31,524 nucleotides of DNA. Origin: Lachnoclostridium sp. UBA7097 (lineage in GTDB: Bacteria > Bacillota > Clostridia > Lachnospirales > Lachnospiraceae). Positions within the stretch are counted from its first letter, which is position 1. Each line of letters opens with the position of its first letter. The notes under the pieces were generated by a model, which did no database searches, was not told where the DNA came from, and worked only from the letters and a program-made list of their open reading frames with translations. Shown piece by piece: positions 1 to 8,570 of this stretch. The position numbers and the translations under genes are program-made. The DNA lies in the NCBI GenBank assembly GCA_002499945.1, contig DKYP01000176.1:1-31524 (forward strand). Direction: 5' to 3'.

Positions 1-45
1 CGAATCCCGTCTCGTGCTTATTTTTTTGTCTTTTATAATAATATC

Positions 46-528
46 CTATTTAATTAATTCCTTAGCTTTCTTGCCACTCATGTGTTCTATTAAAAGCCCG
101 GCTATACAAAAGCGTTCCCATGCATTATTAATAACAGAAAACATGTCTTTTTCACTCTCTAAAGGTGCATATTTAACAGCAAGTTTTTTTATTGCTTCCA
201 TTTTTTCTTCTTTGTTATCTAATATATGCATTTCACCAAATACAATTACACTGCTGAAATATGTAGTATATTCACCAGGTACTACATTATCACTGCCTGT
301 TACACAGAACGAAGCTTTAGGGTTTAAATTTATTGCATCTATTTTATGGCCTTTAACAGCACTGTGGAAATAAATCCAGCCATCACTGTATACATAACTT
401 AATGGCACAGCATAAGGGTATCCGTTGCCGCCAGATAAGGCAAGTACACCCGAAGTCCCCTTGTTTAAAATATCTTCACATTCCTTAAAAGTTAATAACT
501 GGCGTTTCCTTCTCATTTCATAAAACAT
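46..528 (-). CDS. Pyridoxamine 5'-phosphate oxidase-like flavin-binding protein (NimA-like)
   Basis: This is a 160-residue protein with the FMN-binding split-barrel pattern of the pyridoxamine-phosphate-oxidase-like/NimA group. It begins MRRKRQLLTF a few residues in, then shows GVLALSGGNGYPYAVPLSY, IYFHSAVKGHKID and NPKASFCVTG, which are the usual strand and flavin-contact segments. Family members bind FMN or a related flavin and often act as small reductases; the substrate cannot be told from sequence. The start is set at 528 because AGGAGG lies just upstream of it on the minus strand (complement of about 535-540). A longer reading from 591 would add 21 hydrophobic residues without a ribosome site. 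It is divergent from the MFS gene and has no visible link to the xylan genes. Confidence 0.85.
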   Translation of the reverse strand: MFYEMRRKRQLLTFKECEDILNKGTSGVLALSGGNGYPYAVPLSYVYSDGWIYFHSAVKGHKIDAINLNPKASFCVTGSDNVVPGEYTTYFSSVIVFGEMHILDNKEEKMEAIKKLAVKYAPLESEKDMFSVINNAWERFCIAGLLIEHMSGKKAKELIK

Positions 529-683
529 ATTAATCCTCCTTTTTGCATCCTGGATGTTAAAAATTATAAATCCATAAAAAATAATAACCAATTTTATAAA
601 GTTTAATATTATATATCAGATGGAAAATGCGGTTTTATGTATTATACAGCTGTTTTTAAAAAATTGAAAGGAATAAAATAAAT
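529..683. other. Divergent intergenic region
   Basis: This 155-bp AT-rich spacer lies between the minus-strand flavoprotein gene and the plus-strand MFS gene, and must hold the promoters of both. I see the ribosome sites at each end but no convincing -35/-10 pair. It does not contain the GCAAYAAWT pair found before the two xylan operons. Confidence 0.5.
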
Positions 684-1865
684 ATGGTACATTTTCTTCT
701 GGTAATAATTTATCTTGCATTTATAAGCATGGGACTTCCTGACTCCCTGCTTGGTTCAGCGTGGCCTGCCATGTATAAGGAATTTGGCGCACCTGTTTCA
801 TATGCAGGGATTATTTCCATGATAATTGCAGCAGGTACAATTTTTTCCAGCTTGCAAAGTGCAAGGCTTGAGAAATGGCTTGGGACAGGAAAGGTTACAG
901 CAATAAGTGTAACAGTGACGGCTGTTGCACTGGCAGGGTTTTCCTGCAGCCATTCTTTTTTTGGCCTGTGTCTATGGGCAGTCCCTTATGGGCTTGGGGC
1001 AGGGAGTGTAGATGCTTCACTAAATAATTATGTTGCACTGCATTATGCAGGCAGGCATATGAACTGGCTTCACTGCATGTGGGGGATTGGGGCTTCGGCA
1101 GGCCCGTATATTATGGAGTATGTACTGGCAAATGGAAAAGGCTGGAGCATGGGATACCGGTATATCGGTATACTCCAGGCTGTCCTTTCTGTAATTTTAA
1201 TATTCAGCCTTCCTTTGTGGAATAATACACATGGCAGCAGGCAGGTACAGGACAATAATACTACAGGTCCAGAACCTCTTCCGTTGCGCCAGGTTATCAG
1301 GATACCAGGGGCAAAGGAAATAATGGTTACATTTTTTTGTTACTGTGCATTAGAGCAGACAACTGGATTATGGGCGGGCAGTTATCTTGTACTGGACAGG
1401 GGTGTATCTGCAGAAAATGCTGCAGGGTTTGCAGGGCTGTTTTTTATGGGGATTACAGCAGGAAGGGCATTAAGCGGATTTCTGTCAGCAAGATTAAGTG
1501 ATATAAAAATGATACGCCTTGGACAGGTAATAGCGTTTGCAGGTATTTTCATGCTTTTTATACCATATGGCAGGATAACACCACTTGCCGGGCTTGTGGT
1601 AACAGGCTTTGGCTGTGCCCCTGTTTATCCATGTATTATACATTCTACACCATGTTATTTCGGGGCGGATAAATCGCAGTCAATGATAGGGGTACAGATG
1701 GCATCAGCATATACAGGAACCTGTTTAATGCCATTTTTATCAGGACTGGCAGTAAACCGTATTAGTACAGCACTCTTTCCCTTTTATCTGGTAATAATAC
1801 TTATCCTTATGTCGTCCATGCATGAGATGGCATTGAAAAAGGTACATAAAAATAAGCTTTTTTAA
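684..1865 (+). CDS. MFS transporter (sugar permease-like)
   Basis: This 393-residue protein has about twelve hydrophobic segments and almost no soluble region, as expected for a major facilitator superfamily carrier. The N-terminal segment MGLPDSLLGSAWPAM, and glycine-rich helices such as GLGAGSVDASLNNY and MGITAGRALSGFLSARL, resemble the fucose-permease-like branch of MFS proteins in Firmicutes. The start at 684 has AAAGGA about 11 bases upstream. A charged loop around residues 185-205 separates the two six-helix halves. The substrate is unknown. Its position directly upstream of the xylan operon makes a sugar plausible, but a 127-bp gap with its own regulatory signals separates it from the next gene. 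Confidence 0.8.
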   Translation: MVHFLLVIIYLAFISMGLPDSLLGSAWPAMYKEFGAPVSYAGIISMIIAAGTIFSSLQSARLEKWLGTGKVTAISVTVTAVALAGFSCSHSFFGLCLWAVPYGLGAGSVDASLNNYVALHYAGRHMNWLHCMWGIGASAGPYIMEYVLANGKGWSMGYRYIGILQAVLSVILIFSLPLWNNTHGSRQVQDNNTTGPEPLPLRQVIRIPGAKEIMVTFFCYCALEQTTGLWAGSYLVLDRGVSAENAAGFAGLFFMGITAGRALSGFLSARLSDIKMIRLGQVIAFAGIFMLFIPYGRITPLAGLVVTGFGCAPVYPCIIHSTPCYFGADKSQSMIGVQMASAYTGTCLMPFLSGLAVNRISTALFPFYLVIILILMSSMHEMALKKVHKNKLF

Positions 1866-1871
1866 AAACCA

Positions 1872-1901
1872 GCAATAAATAGAAAATAAAAAGCAACAAT
1901 T
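1872..1901 (+). promoter_or_regulatory. Putative operator: tandem GCAAYAAWT repeats, 21-bp period (operon 1)
   Basis: GCAATAAAT at 1872-1880 is followed by GCAACAATT at 1893-1901, in the same orientation and 21 bp apart (two helical turns). The same pair with the same spacing precedes the GH3 gene at 12868-12897. Direct half-sites at this period are typical of AraC-family regulators. That the AraC protein at 11886-12776 or the YesN-type regulator at 19877-21475 binds here is inference. Confidence 0.6.
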
Positions 1902-1927
1902 GATTAGAATACCTTTGGTTAATATTG

Positions 1928-1933
1928 TATCCT
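1928..1933 (+). promoter_or_regulatory. Candidate -10 of the operon 1 promoter
   Basis: TATCCT starts 35 bp downstream of the first base of the proximal operator copy. This is the same distance at which TATAGT lies in the promoter before the GH3 gene. It matches the consensus at only four of six bases and lacks a good -35, which would fit an activator-dependent promoter but also makes the call weak. Confidence 0.3.
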
Positions 1934-1992
1934 TAAAAATAATATTATAAAACAAATCTGGAAAACTGGTTATAAAATAATAAGGAGAAAAT

Positions 1993-4914
1993 ATGTTAAG
2001 AATTGCAAAAACTGAAAATGGAATAACAAGGGGGCTGCCAGCAGCAGACCCACGTATTACTGTTTTTAAAGGTATTCCTTTTGCCGCTCCTCCTGTATAC
2101 GAAAACAGGTGGAGGGCACCACAGCCTTGTAATAACTGGGAAGGGGTGCTGGATGCTTATACATTTAAACCAATACCAGTACAGGACAGGCCTGGCATTG
2201 GGGATGATATTTACTGCAGGGAGTGGCATGTTGACCCGGATATTGAGATTGATGAAGACTGCCTGTACCTTAATATATGGACTAATGCCAAAACAGCAGA
2301 CAGCCGCCTCCCTGTGCTTGTATGGTTTTTTGGCGGTGTCCTGCAGTGGGGCTATACATCAGAAATGGAGATGGATGGTGAACGTATAGCAAGGCGCGGC
2401 ATAGTGGTTGTTACTGTAAGTTACAGGCTTAATGTATTTGGATTTATGGCACACCCTGAGCTTACAATAAACCAGCCGGATGCACCTGCCAACTTTGGAA
2501 GCTTAGACCAGAAAGCCGGCATTGAATGGGTAAAAAGAAATATAGAAGCTTTTGGAGGCGACCCTGGCAATATTACAATAGCGGGCCAGTCAGCAGGCGG
2601 CGGAAGTGTGCTGTCACAGATGGTGTGCAAAGCAAACCATGGATTATTCCAGAAGGCTGTTATAATGAGCGGCATGATAAGAAACCCATATGAAAGGGAT
2701 TTTGTTTTCTCGCCTGAAAGCATGGAAAGTGCGCAGGAGAACGGCAGGAGGTTTCTTGAATTTGCAGGGGCTTCTAATATAAGTGAAGCAAGAATGATGG
2801 ATGCAAAATATATTAGCAGCAAATATGCAGAATATGTAAAGAAATACCCAAGAATGTTACAGGTTTATGACCAGAGGTTTTTAATGGGCAATCCCCTGGA
2901 ACTTATTGCAAAAGACCAGTATATTAAAGTGCCGTTAATGGCTGGAAATACAAAAGATGAATTTATAAGTACAATTACTGCTGGTACAGAAGATGAATTA
3001 AAAGAAAAAGCAGAATTAATATTTGGCAGAAAGGCAGAGGAATTTTTAAAGTTTAAAGAAAGCCATATATACAGCAATAACGGGTATGCGCCTGTAAATG
3101 GCATAGAATGTGCAGTTAAAGAAACATTCCTTAAAATCCAGGAGAATGGAAATAAGGAAAACTGTTATTATTACTGTTTTGATGCAGATATGCCTGGATG
3201 GGATAATCCTGGAAGCTTTCATTCAGTGGATTTGTGGTTCTTTTTTGAAACGCTTGCAAAGTCATGGAGGCCTTTTGACGGGAGGCATTATGAGTTAGCA
3301 GGGAAGATGTGTGATTATTTATGTAATTTTATTAAAAGTGGAAATCCAAACGGTACTGGTACTGGTGGAAAACAGCTGCCAGAATGGAAACCATATACAA
3401 AAGAATGTGCAGGTGGAATTATTTTTAGTACAGATGGCATAAAGACAATGGATGGCAAAGAAGACCCGTTTACAAAGTTTATAATGGAGCAGACGGGGAC
3501 TTGCCAGGGTACAAGCAAAAAGAAGGAAGCATTAAACCCATACCTGCCTTCATGGGAATACATACCAGATGGGGAACCACATATTTTTGATGGCAGGTTA
3601 TATATATTTGGCTCACATGACAAGTTTAACGGGCAGGTATTCTGCCTGGGGGATTATGTATGCTGGTCAGCACCTTTAGATGATTTAGGGGAATGGCGCT
3701 ATGAAGGTGTAATTTACGGGAAAACAGATGACCCTGTAAACAGGGACGGGAGCATGTGCCTTTATGCCCCTGATGTAACAAGGGGTACAGATGGCAGGTA
3801 TTATTTATACTATGTATTAGATAAATTGCAGACAGTTTCAGTTGCGGTATGTGACACACCGGCCGGCCATTATAAATACTATGGAAGTGTACATTATCCT
3901 GATGGCACATTACTTGGGGAAAAAGACGGAGACCAGCCGCAGTTTGACCCGGGAGTGCTTTTTGAAAAGGACAGGGTTTATCTTTATACAGGCTTTTGTG
4001 GAAAAGGGGATAAATCAAGAAAAGGAGCTATGGTAACTGTCCTTGGGAAAGATATGCTTACAGTTGTAAAACAGCCTTCCCTGATTGCCCCGGGAAGTGA
4101 ATACAGCAATGGTACAGGATTTGAAGGGCATGCCTTTTTTGAGGCTTCTTCAATACGTAAGATAGATAATAAATATTACTTTATATATTCTTCAGAAGTA
4201 ATGCATGAATTATGTTATGCCATTAGTGATAATCCAGAAAATGGGTTTGCATATGCTGGTGTACTTGTCAGTAATTGTGATATTGGCATTAATACATATA
4301 AGCCGTCAGATACTGTCATGGCATATGGCGGCAATAACCATGGAAGCATAGCAGAAGTTAATGGCAGATGGTATATTTTCTACCACCGCCATACTAACGG
4401 GACATGGTACAGCAGGCAGGGGTGCGCACAGATTCTTGAAAAAGACAACAATGGCATGTTTAAACAGGCAGAAATCACTTCATGTGGTTTAAATGGAGGG
4501 GCACTTGAAGGCAGGGGCATACATCCTGCATATATTGCCTGCAATATGTATACGGACAAGCCAGCCATGTATTCTGGTGAAGGGGGCTGCTGCCCTGTTA
4601 TTACACAGGATAGGGACAGTGGCGCAGAAGCAGGGTATATTGCCAATATACAGGATATGGCAACAGCAGGTTTTAAGTATTTTAACTGTAAAGGGATTAA
4701 AAAAATAGCAGTCTGGACACGTGGTTATATCAAAGGTGTATTTGAAGTGCGCCTTGCATGGGATGGTGACTGCATTGCCAAAGTGCCTGTCCGGTTCTCA
4801 AATGTATGGGAAGAAAGCCAGGCAGGAATTACAATACCTGATGGCATATGGCCTGTATACCTTACATTCAGGGGAGAAGGAAGCGGAAGTTTAAAAGCAT
4901 TTGCACTTTATTAG
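1993..4914 (+). CDS. Carboxylesterase-GH43-CBM6 fusion protein
   Basis: This 973-residue protein has three parts. Residues 1 to about 500 are a type-B carboxylesterase of the alpha/beta-hydrolase fold, with nucleophile Ser200 in GQSAGG, acid probably Glu323 in GNTKDEF and His410 in SFHSVDLWF. Residues about 515-845 are a GH43 five-bladed propeller, with likely base Asp526 in PDGEPHIF, Asp594 in YAPDV and acid Glu717 in FFEASSIR. The last 120 or so residues resemble a CBM6 beta-sandwich. Esterases of this type remove ester groups such as acetyl or feruloyl, and GH43 enzymes remove arabinose or xylose, so the protein probably strips ester and sugar side groups from xylan fragments. There is no signal peptide, so it should be cytoplasmic. 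The start has AAGGAG upstream. It is the first gene of operon 1. Exact substrates are uncertain. Confidence 0.85.
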   Translation: MLRIAKTENGITRGLPAADPRITVFKGIPFAAPPVYENRWRAPQPCNNWEGVLDAYTFKPIPVQDRPGIGDDIYCREWHVDPDIEIDEDCLYLNIWTNAKTADSRLPVLVWFFGGVLQWGYTSEMEMDGERIARRGIVVVTVSYRLNVFGFMAHPELTINQPDAPANFGSLDQKAGIEWVKRNIEAFGGDPGNITIAGQSAGGGSVLSQMVCKANHGLFQKAVIMSGMIRNPYERDFVFSPESMESAQENGRRFLEFAGASNISEARMMDAKYISSKYAEYVKKYPRMLQVYDQRFLMGNPLELIAKDQYIKVPLMAGNTKDEFISTITAGTEDELKEKAELIFGRKAEEFLKFKESHIYSNNGYAPVNGIECAVKETFLKIQENGNKENCYYYCFDADMPGWDNPGSFHSVDLWFFFETLAKSWRPFDGRHYELAGKMCDYLCNFIKSGNPNGTGTGGKQLPEWKPYTKECAGGIIFSTDGIKTMDGKEDPFTKFIMEQTGTCQGTSKKKEALNPYLPSWEYIPDGEPHIFDGRLYIFGSHDKFNGQVFCLGDYVCWSAPLDDLGEWRYEGVIYGKTDDPVNRDGSMCLYAPDVTRGTDGRYYLYYVLDKLQTVSVAVCDTPAGHYKYYGSVHYPDGTLLGEKDGDQPQFDPGVLFEKDRVYLYTGFCGKGDKSRKGAMVTVLGKDMLTVVKQPSLIAPGSEYSNGTGFEGHAFFEASSIRKIDNKYYFIYSSEVMHELCYAISDNPENGFAYAGVLVSNCDIGINTYKPSDTVMAYGGNNHGSIAEVNGRWYIFYHRHTNGTWYSRQGCAQILEKDNNGMFKQAEITSCGLNGGALEGRGIHPAYIACNMYTDKPAMYSGEGGCCPVITQDRDSGAEAGYIANIQDMATAGFKYFNCKGIKKIAVWTRGYIKGVFEVRLAWDGDCIAKVPVRFSNVWEESQAGITIPDGIWPVYLTFRGEGSGSLKAFALY

Positions 4915-4930
4915 ATTATGGAGGACTGTT

Positions 4931-6475
4931 ATGGCCAGAAATCCAGTTATATGGTCGGATTATCCTGATATAGATGTAATCCGTGTAGAAGATACATATT
5001 ATATGGTTAGCACAACCATGCACTTTATGCCAGGTGCGGTAATCCTGCGTTCATATGATTTATGCCACTGGGAGATAATTTCATATGTTTATGATACTCT
5101 TGACAGCACAGAAGGGCAGAAACTTTCTGATGGGAAAGGTATTTATGGAAAGGGAATGTGGGCAGCTTCATTAAGATACCATAAAGGGGTTTTTTATATA
5201 TGTTTTGCTGCAAATGATACAAATAAAACATACCTGTACCAGTCAGAAGATATCTGTGGCCCGTGGAAGAAACAATATATAGAAGGCTTTTACCATGACG
5301 GCTCACTGTTTTTTGATGATGATGGCAGGATTTATATAATGTATGGAAACCGCCAGATATATATTACAGAATTAAAACCAGATTTATCAGGCCCGTTAGA
5401 AGGAGGGCTTAACCGTATGGTTCTTGAGGACAGCGATAATTATAAACTGGGGTTTGAGGGGACACATTTATATAAAATCAATGGAAAGTATTATGCATTC
5501 TTTATACACTGGGCAAAAAATAACAGCGGACGCCGCATCCAGGCATGTTATGTGGCAGATTCACTGGAAGGCAGCTTTAAGGGCAGGGATATACTTGATG
5601 ATTCATTTAACTATATGAATGCTGGTGTTGCACAAGGTGGAATAGTAAAGGCACATGATAATAAATGGTATGGGATGTTTTTCCAGGACAGGGGCGCTGT
5701 GGGGCGCTGTCCTGTCCTTGTGCCAATGCACCTTGAAGATGGCATTTTTGTCCCGGATAATAAAAAAGTCCCAGAAGAAATAAAAATTACAAGCACAAGG
5801 CCAGGACATATCTACAGGCCTTTAAATGAAAGTGACAATTTTTTATACAGGCCGGATAATGAGGGAAAAGTACATTTAAAAAAAGCATGGCAGTGGAACC
5901 ATGAGCCGGATAATACATTATGGTCAGTTACTTCCAGGCCAGGGCATTTAATAATTAAAACAGACAGGTTAAGTGCTAATGTTACAAATGCAAAAAATAC
6001 ATTAACACAACGTATGTATGGCCCTGTATGCACAGCAGAAGTCCAGGTAGATGGAAGAGGTTTAAATAACGGGGATTATGCAGGGATTTGTGCATTGCAG
6101 GAATTTTATGCTTTCCTTGCATTAACTAAAAAAGAAGATAAATATGAAATAGTATTACAGAAAAGAAAACCAGAAGAAAACATAAAAACAGATATCGGAA
6201 GTTACGACACCCTTGCACCAGTGGAATGTACAAGGGTAACGGCAGGCAGGAATGTCTGCCTGAAAATAGTATGTGACTTCAGGGACGGCATAGATAAGGC
6301 ATCTTTCTTTTATAAGGAAAATGGAAGCTGGAAGGAAATCGGGGAGCCATTTAAAATGGTATATACACTTGGGCATTTTACAGGATACAGGTTTGCATTA
6401 GCTTATTATTCTTCAGAACTGGCAGGTGGGACGGCAGATTTTTCTGGTTTCCAGACAGGTGGTGGGCGAAGATGA
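4931..6475 (+). CDS. GH43 glycosidase with C-terminal beta-sandwich domain
   Basis: This is a 514-residue GH43 enzyme. The start at 4931 is chosen over an in-frame ATG at 4901, because GGAGG (4920-4924) sits correctly before it and the earlier ATG lies inside the preceding gene. The propeller domain occupies about residues 1-300: base Asp13 in the segment YPDIDVIRV, pKa-modulating Asp123 in HDGSLFFDDDG and acid Glu176 in FEGTHLYK. The C-terminal 200 residues form the concanavalin-like sandwich usual in GH43 beta-xylosidases and arabinofuranosidases. No signal peptide is present, so it should act inside the cell on imported arabinoxylo-oligosaccharides. It follows the fusion gene by 16 bases and overlaps the chemoreceptor gene by four, so it is translationally coupled to it. 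Whether it is a xylosidase or arabinofuranosidase cannot be decided here. Confidence 0.87.
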   Translation: MARNPVIWSDYPDIDVIRVEDTYYMVSTTMHFMPGAVILRSYDLCHWEIISYVYDTLDSTEGQKLSDGKGIYGKGMWAASLRYHKGVFYICFAANDTNKTYLYQSEDICGPWKKQYIEGFYHDGSLFFDDDGRIYIMYGNRQIYITELKPDLSGPLEGGLNRMVLEDSDNYKLGFEGTHLYKINGKYYAFFIHWAKNNSGRRIQACYVADSLEGSFKGRDILDDSFNYMNAGVAQGGIVKAHDNKWYGMFFQDRGAVGRCPVLVPMHLEDGIFVPDNKKVPEEIKITSTRPGHIYRPLNESDNFLYRPDNEGKVHLKKAWQWNHEPDNTLWSVTSRPGHLIIKTDRLSANVTNAKNTLTQRMYGPVCTAEVQVDGRGLNNGDYAGICALQEFYAFLALTKKEDKYEIVLQKRKPEENIKTDIGSYDTLAPVECTRVTAGRNVCLKIVCDFRDGIDKASFFYKENGSWKEIGEPFKMVYTLGHFTGYRFALAYYSSELAGGTADFSGFQTGGGRR

Positions 6476-8535
6476 AGAAAAGTATAAAAAAACAGCGTAC
6501 TTTAGAGATACCATTTTACAGAAGTATTTCACTGCGCCTTATTATATGTTTTTTTGTGCCTGTAATTGGAATACTGGTTTTAGGAAGCGTTTCTTATAAC
6601 AGTGCATCAAAAGCAATTATTAACAGTTATAAAAAATCCATAAGCCAGACAGCAGATATGCAGCAGAAATATATAAACCTTGCTGTTTCAAGTGAAATAG
6701 ACGAATTTAAAAACTATTTTACAGACAAGACTTTACAGATATTTTTTGGCGGCAATATGGATGCGGTTGAGGCAAGCAGTATAAAAAAGAAATATAGCAG
6801 CAGGATGGCCAGCAAGCTGTCTATGGATGCCAAAATAAACGGTGCATATTTTATTGCAGACGGTGGAAGAAGCATACAGGGCAGTAATGCCTCACTTCCT
6901 GTAGATTCTTACAGTGCATATATGGGGACAAAACAGGGTACTACAGTTAATGAAAATCCCAGTAACTGGTTTTTATTTGGCCGGGATACAGAAGCAGATA
7001 ATGCACTGGGAATAAATACAGAAACTTACAGTATAAGGATTGCACGGAAGTTCCAGGGGCAGAATGTATGTATAATAGTTGATATTGGCGTGGAATTTGT
7101 CCGTAATGCATTACAGTCAATAGATACAGGAAAGGGCGGCTGTGTAGCATTAATTACAAGTGATGGCAGGGAGTTTTATGCAGAACCTGGCATGGAAAGC
7201 GGCAATACATTGATTTATGGGACGAAGGATTATGAAACAGCAGTTACATCAGAAGAAGCGACAGGGAACATGATAATTACTTTAAACGGCAGTGAGAGCC
7301 TGATGGTATATGGAAAGATGGAAACCGGCGGTGCAATGGTTGCTGCTGTTATCCCGTCAAAGCGCCTTTTAGATGAAACTGCCGGAATTAAAAGGATATC
7401 ATTTATACTGACAGGGGCATTTGCCATTCTGGCATTAATACTTGGGCTTTTAATGTCAAGAAAAATATCAGGGGTCATTAACTATATTTTACATAAACTG
7501 CATAAAGTTGCAGGTGGTGATTTGACAGTATATCTTGAAAGCAAAAGCAAAGATGAGTTCGGGGCTTTATGCGGAGGTGTCAACCAGACAGTCAGGCAGA
7601 TGAAGACAATACTTGAAGATGTCAGGAACGTAAGCATTGAACTGGATAATGCAACTTCCTATGTAGCTAAGGCAGCAGAAGTGTTTATGGAAACTTCAGG
7701 AAATATAAAAAGTGCAGTAACTGAAATTGAAACTGGTGCAAGGAAGCTTGACCAGAGTTCAGCAGACTGCCTTGGCAATATGGAACAGCTGTCAGGGATT
7801 ATAACTAATGTAAGCACTAATACGCACGAAATAAGAAGGCTGGCAACAGAAACAGATGAAACTGTAAGTTCAGGTATAGATATGATAAATGTGCTGGGTG
7901 AAAGCACAGAAAAAACTACCAGTATTACAAGGAATGTTATATTTTCAATACAAGAACTTGAAAAAAAGTCAAAATCAATAAATACAATTATATCTGCTAT
8001 TAATTCTATTTCTGAACAGACAAGCCTGTTATCCATAAATGCATCTATTGAGGCAGCACGTGCAGGTGATGCAGGGAGAGGTTTTGCAGTTGTAGCAGAA
8101 GAAATAAGGAAGCTGTCTGAACAGTGTATGGAATCAGCAGGGCAGATATCTGAAATTGTTAATGAAATTGTAAAACAGACGGGGGATGTTGTCCTGGCAG
8201 CAAAGGAAACCGAACAGGCTGTATCCTCGCAGTCAGGCATAGTTTCAGGTACAACACGGTCATTCAGGCAGATTGGAAGCCGTATTGGCAATTTATCAGA
8301 TGCACTTGAAACAATTACAAATAATGTAAACAATATGGATGAATCAAGAAATAAAACCCTTGGCACTATTGAAGATATATCCGCAGTATCTGCAGAAACA
8401 TCTGCATGTTCAGATAATGTCAGTACAACAGTTACAAAACAGTTAAATGCAATTAAAGATTTAGACAGTTCGGCAAAACAGCTCCGTACAAAGGCAGATT
8501 TCCTTGTTGAGATTTTAGGTTCGTTCCAGCTGTGA
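6472..8535 (+). CDS. Methyl-accepting chemotaxis protein (receptor 1)
   Basis: This 687-residue transmembrane chemoreceptor has a first helix at about residues 20-43, an extracellular sensor region of about 260 residues and a second helix at about 309-328. A HAMP domain follows to about 383, then a long coiled-coil signalling domain. The kinase-control hairpin is clear around residues 515-545 (EQTSLLSINASIEAARAGDA, then GRGFAVVAEEIRKL). The chain ends in FQL with no CheR/CheB-binding pentapeptide. Such proteins control CheA activity at the membrane. The ATG overlaps the stop of the GH43 gene in ATGA, so its production is tied to that of a xylan enzyme. The ligand is unknown; a xylo-oligosaccharide or a binding protein carrying one would fit the context. 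Confidence 0.92.
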   Translation: MKKSIKKQRTLEIPFYRSISLRLIICFFVPVIGILVLGSVSYNSASKAIINSYKKSISQTADMQQKYINLAVSSEIDEFKNYFTDKTLQIFFGGNMDAVEASSIKKKYSSRMASKLSMDAKINGAYFIADGGRSIQGSNASLPVDSYSAYMGTKQGTTVNENPSNWFLFGRDTEADNALGINTETYSIRIARKFQGQNVCIIVDIGVEFVRNALQSIDTGKGGCVALITSDGREFYAEPGMESGNTLIYGTKDYETAVTSEEATGNMIITLNGSESLMVYGKMETGGAMVAAVIPSKRLLDETAGIKRISFILTGAFAILALILGLLMSRKISGVINYILHKLHKVAGGDLTVYLESKSKDEFGALCGGVNQTVRQMKTILEDVRNVSIELDNATSYVAKAAEVFMETSGNIKSAVTEIETGARKLDQSSADCLGNMEQLSGIITNVSTNTHEIRRLATETDETVSSGIDMINVLGESTEKTTSITRNVIFSIQELEKKSKSINTIISAINSISEQTSLLSINASIEAARAGDAGRGFAVVAEEIRKLSEQCMESAGQISEIVNEIVKQTGDVVLAAKETEQAVSSQSGIVSGTTRSFRQIGSRIGNLSDALETITNNVNNMDESRNKTLGTIEDISAVSAETSACSDNVSTTVTKQLNAIKDLDSSAKQLRTKADFLVEILGSFQL

Positions 8536-8570
8536 AAAAATTTAAATAACTCAGATTGGAGGAATACAAT

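Noticed and set aside
4931..6475. The motif PDID in place of the usual PDPS around the GH43 general base, as a possible loss of function.
   Set aside because: The aspartate itself is kept at residue 13, the other two catalytic acids are present, and to my recollection this form of the motif is regular in one GH43 branch.
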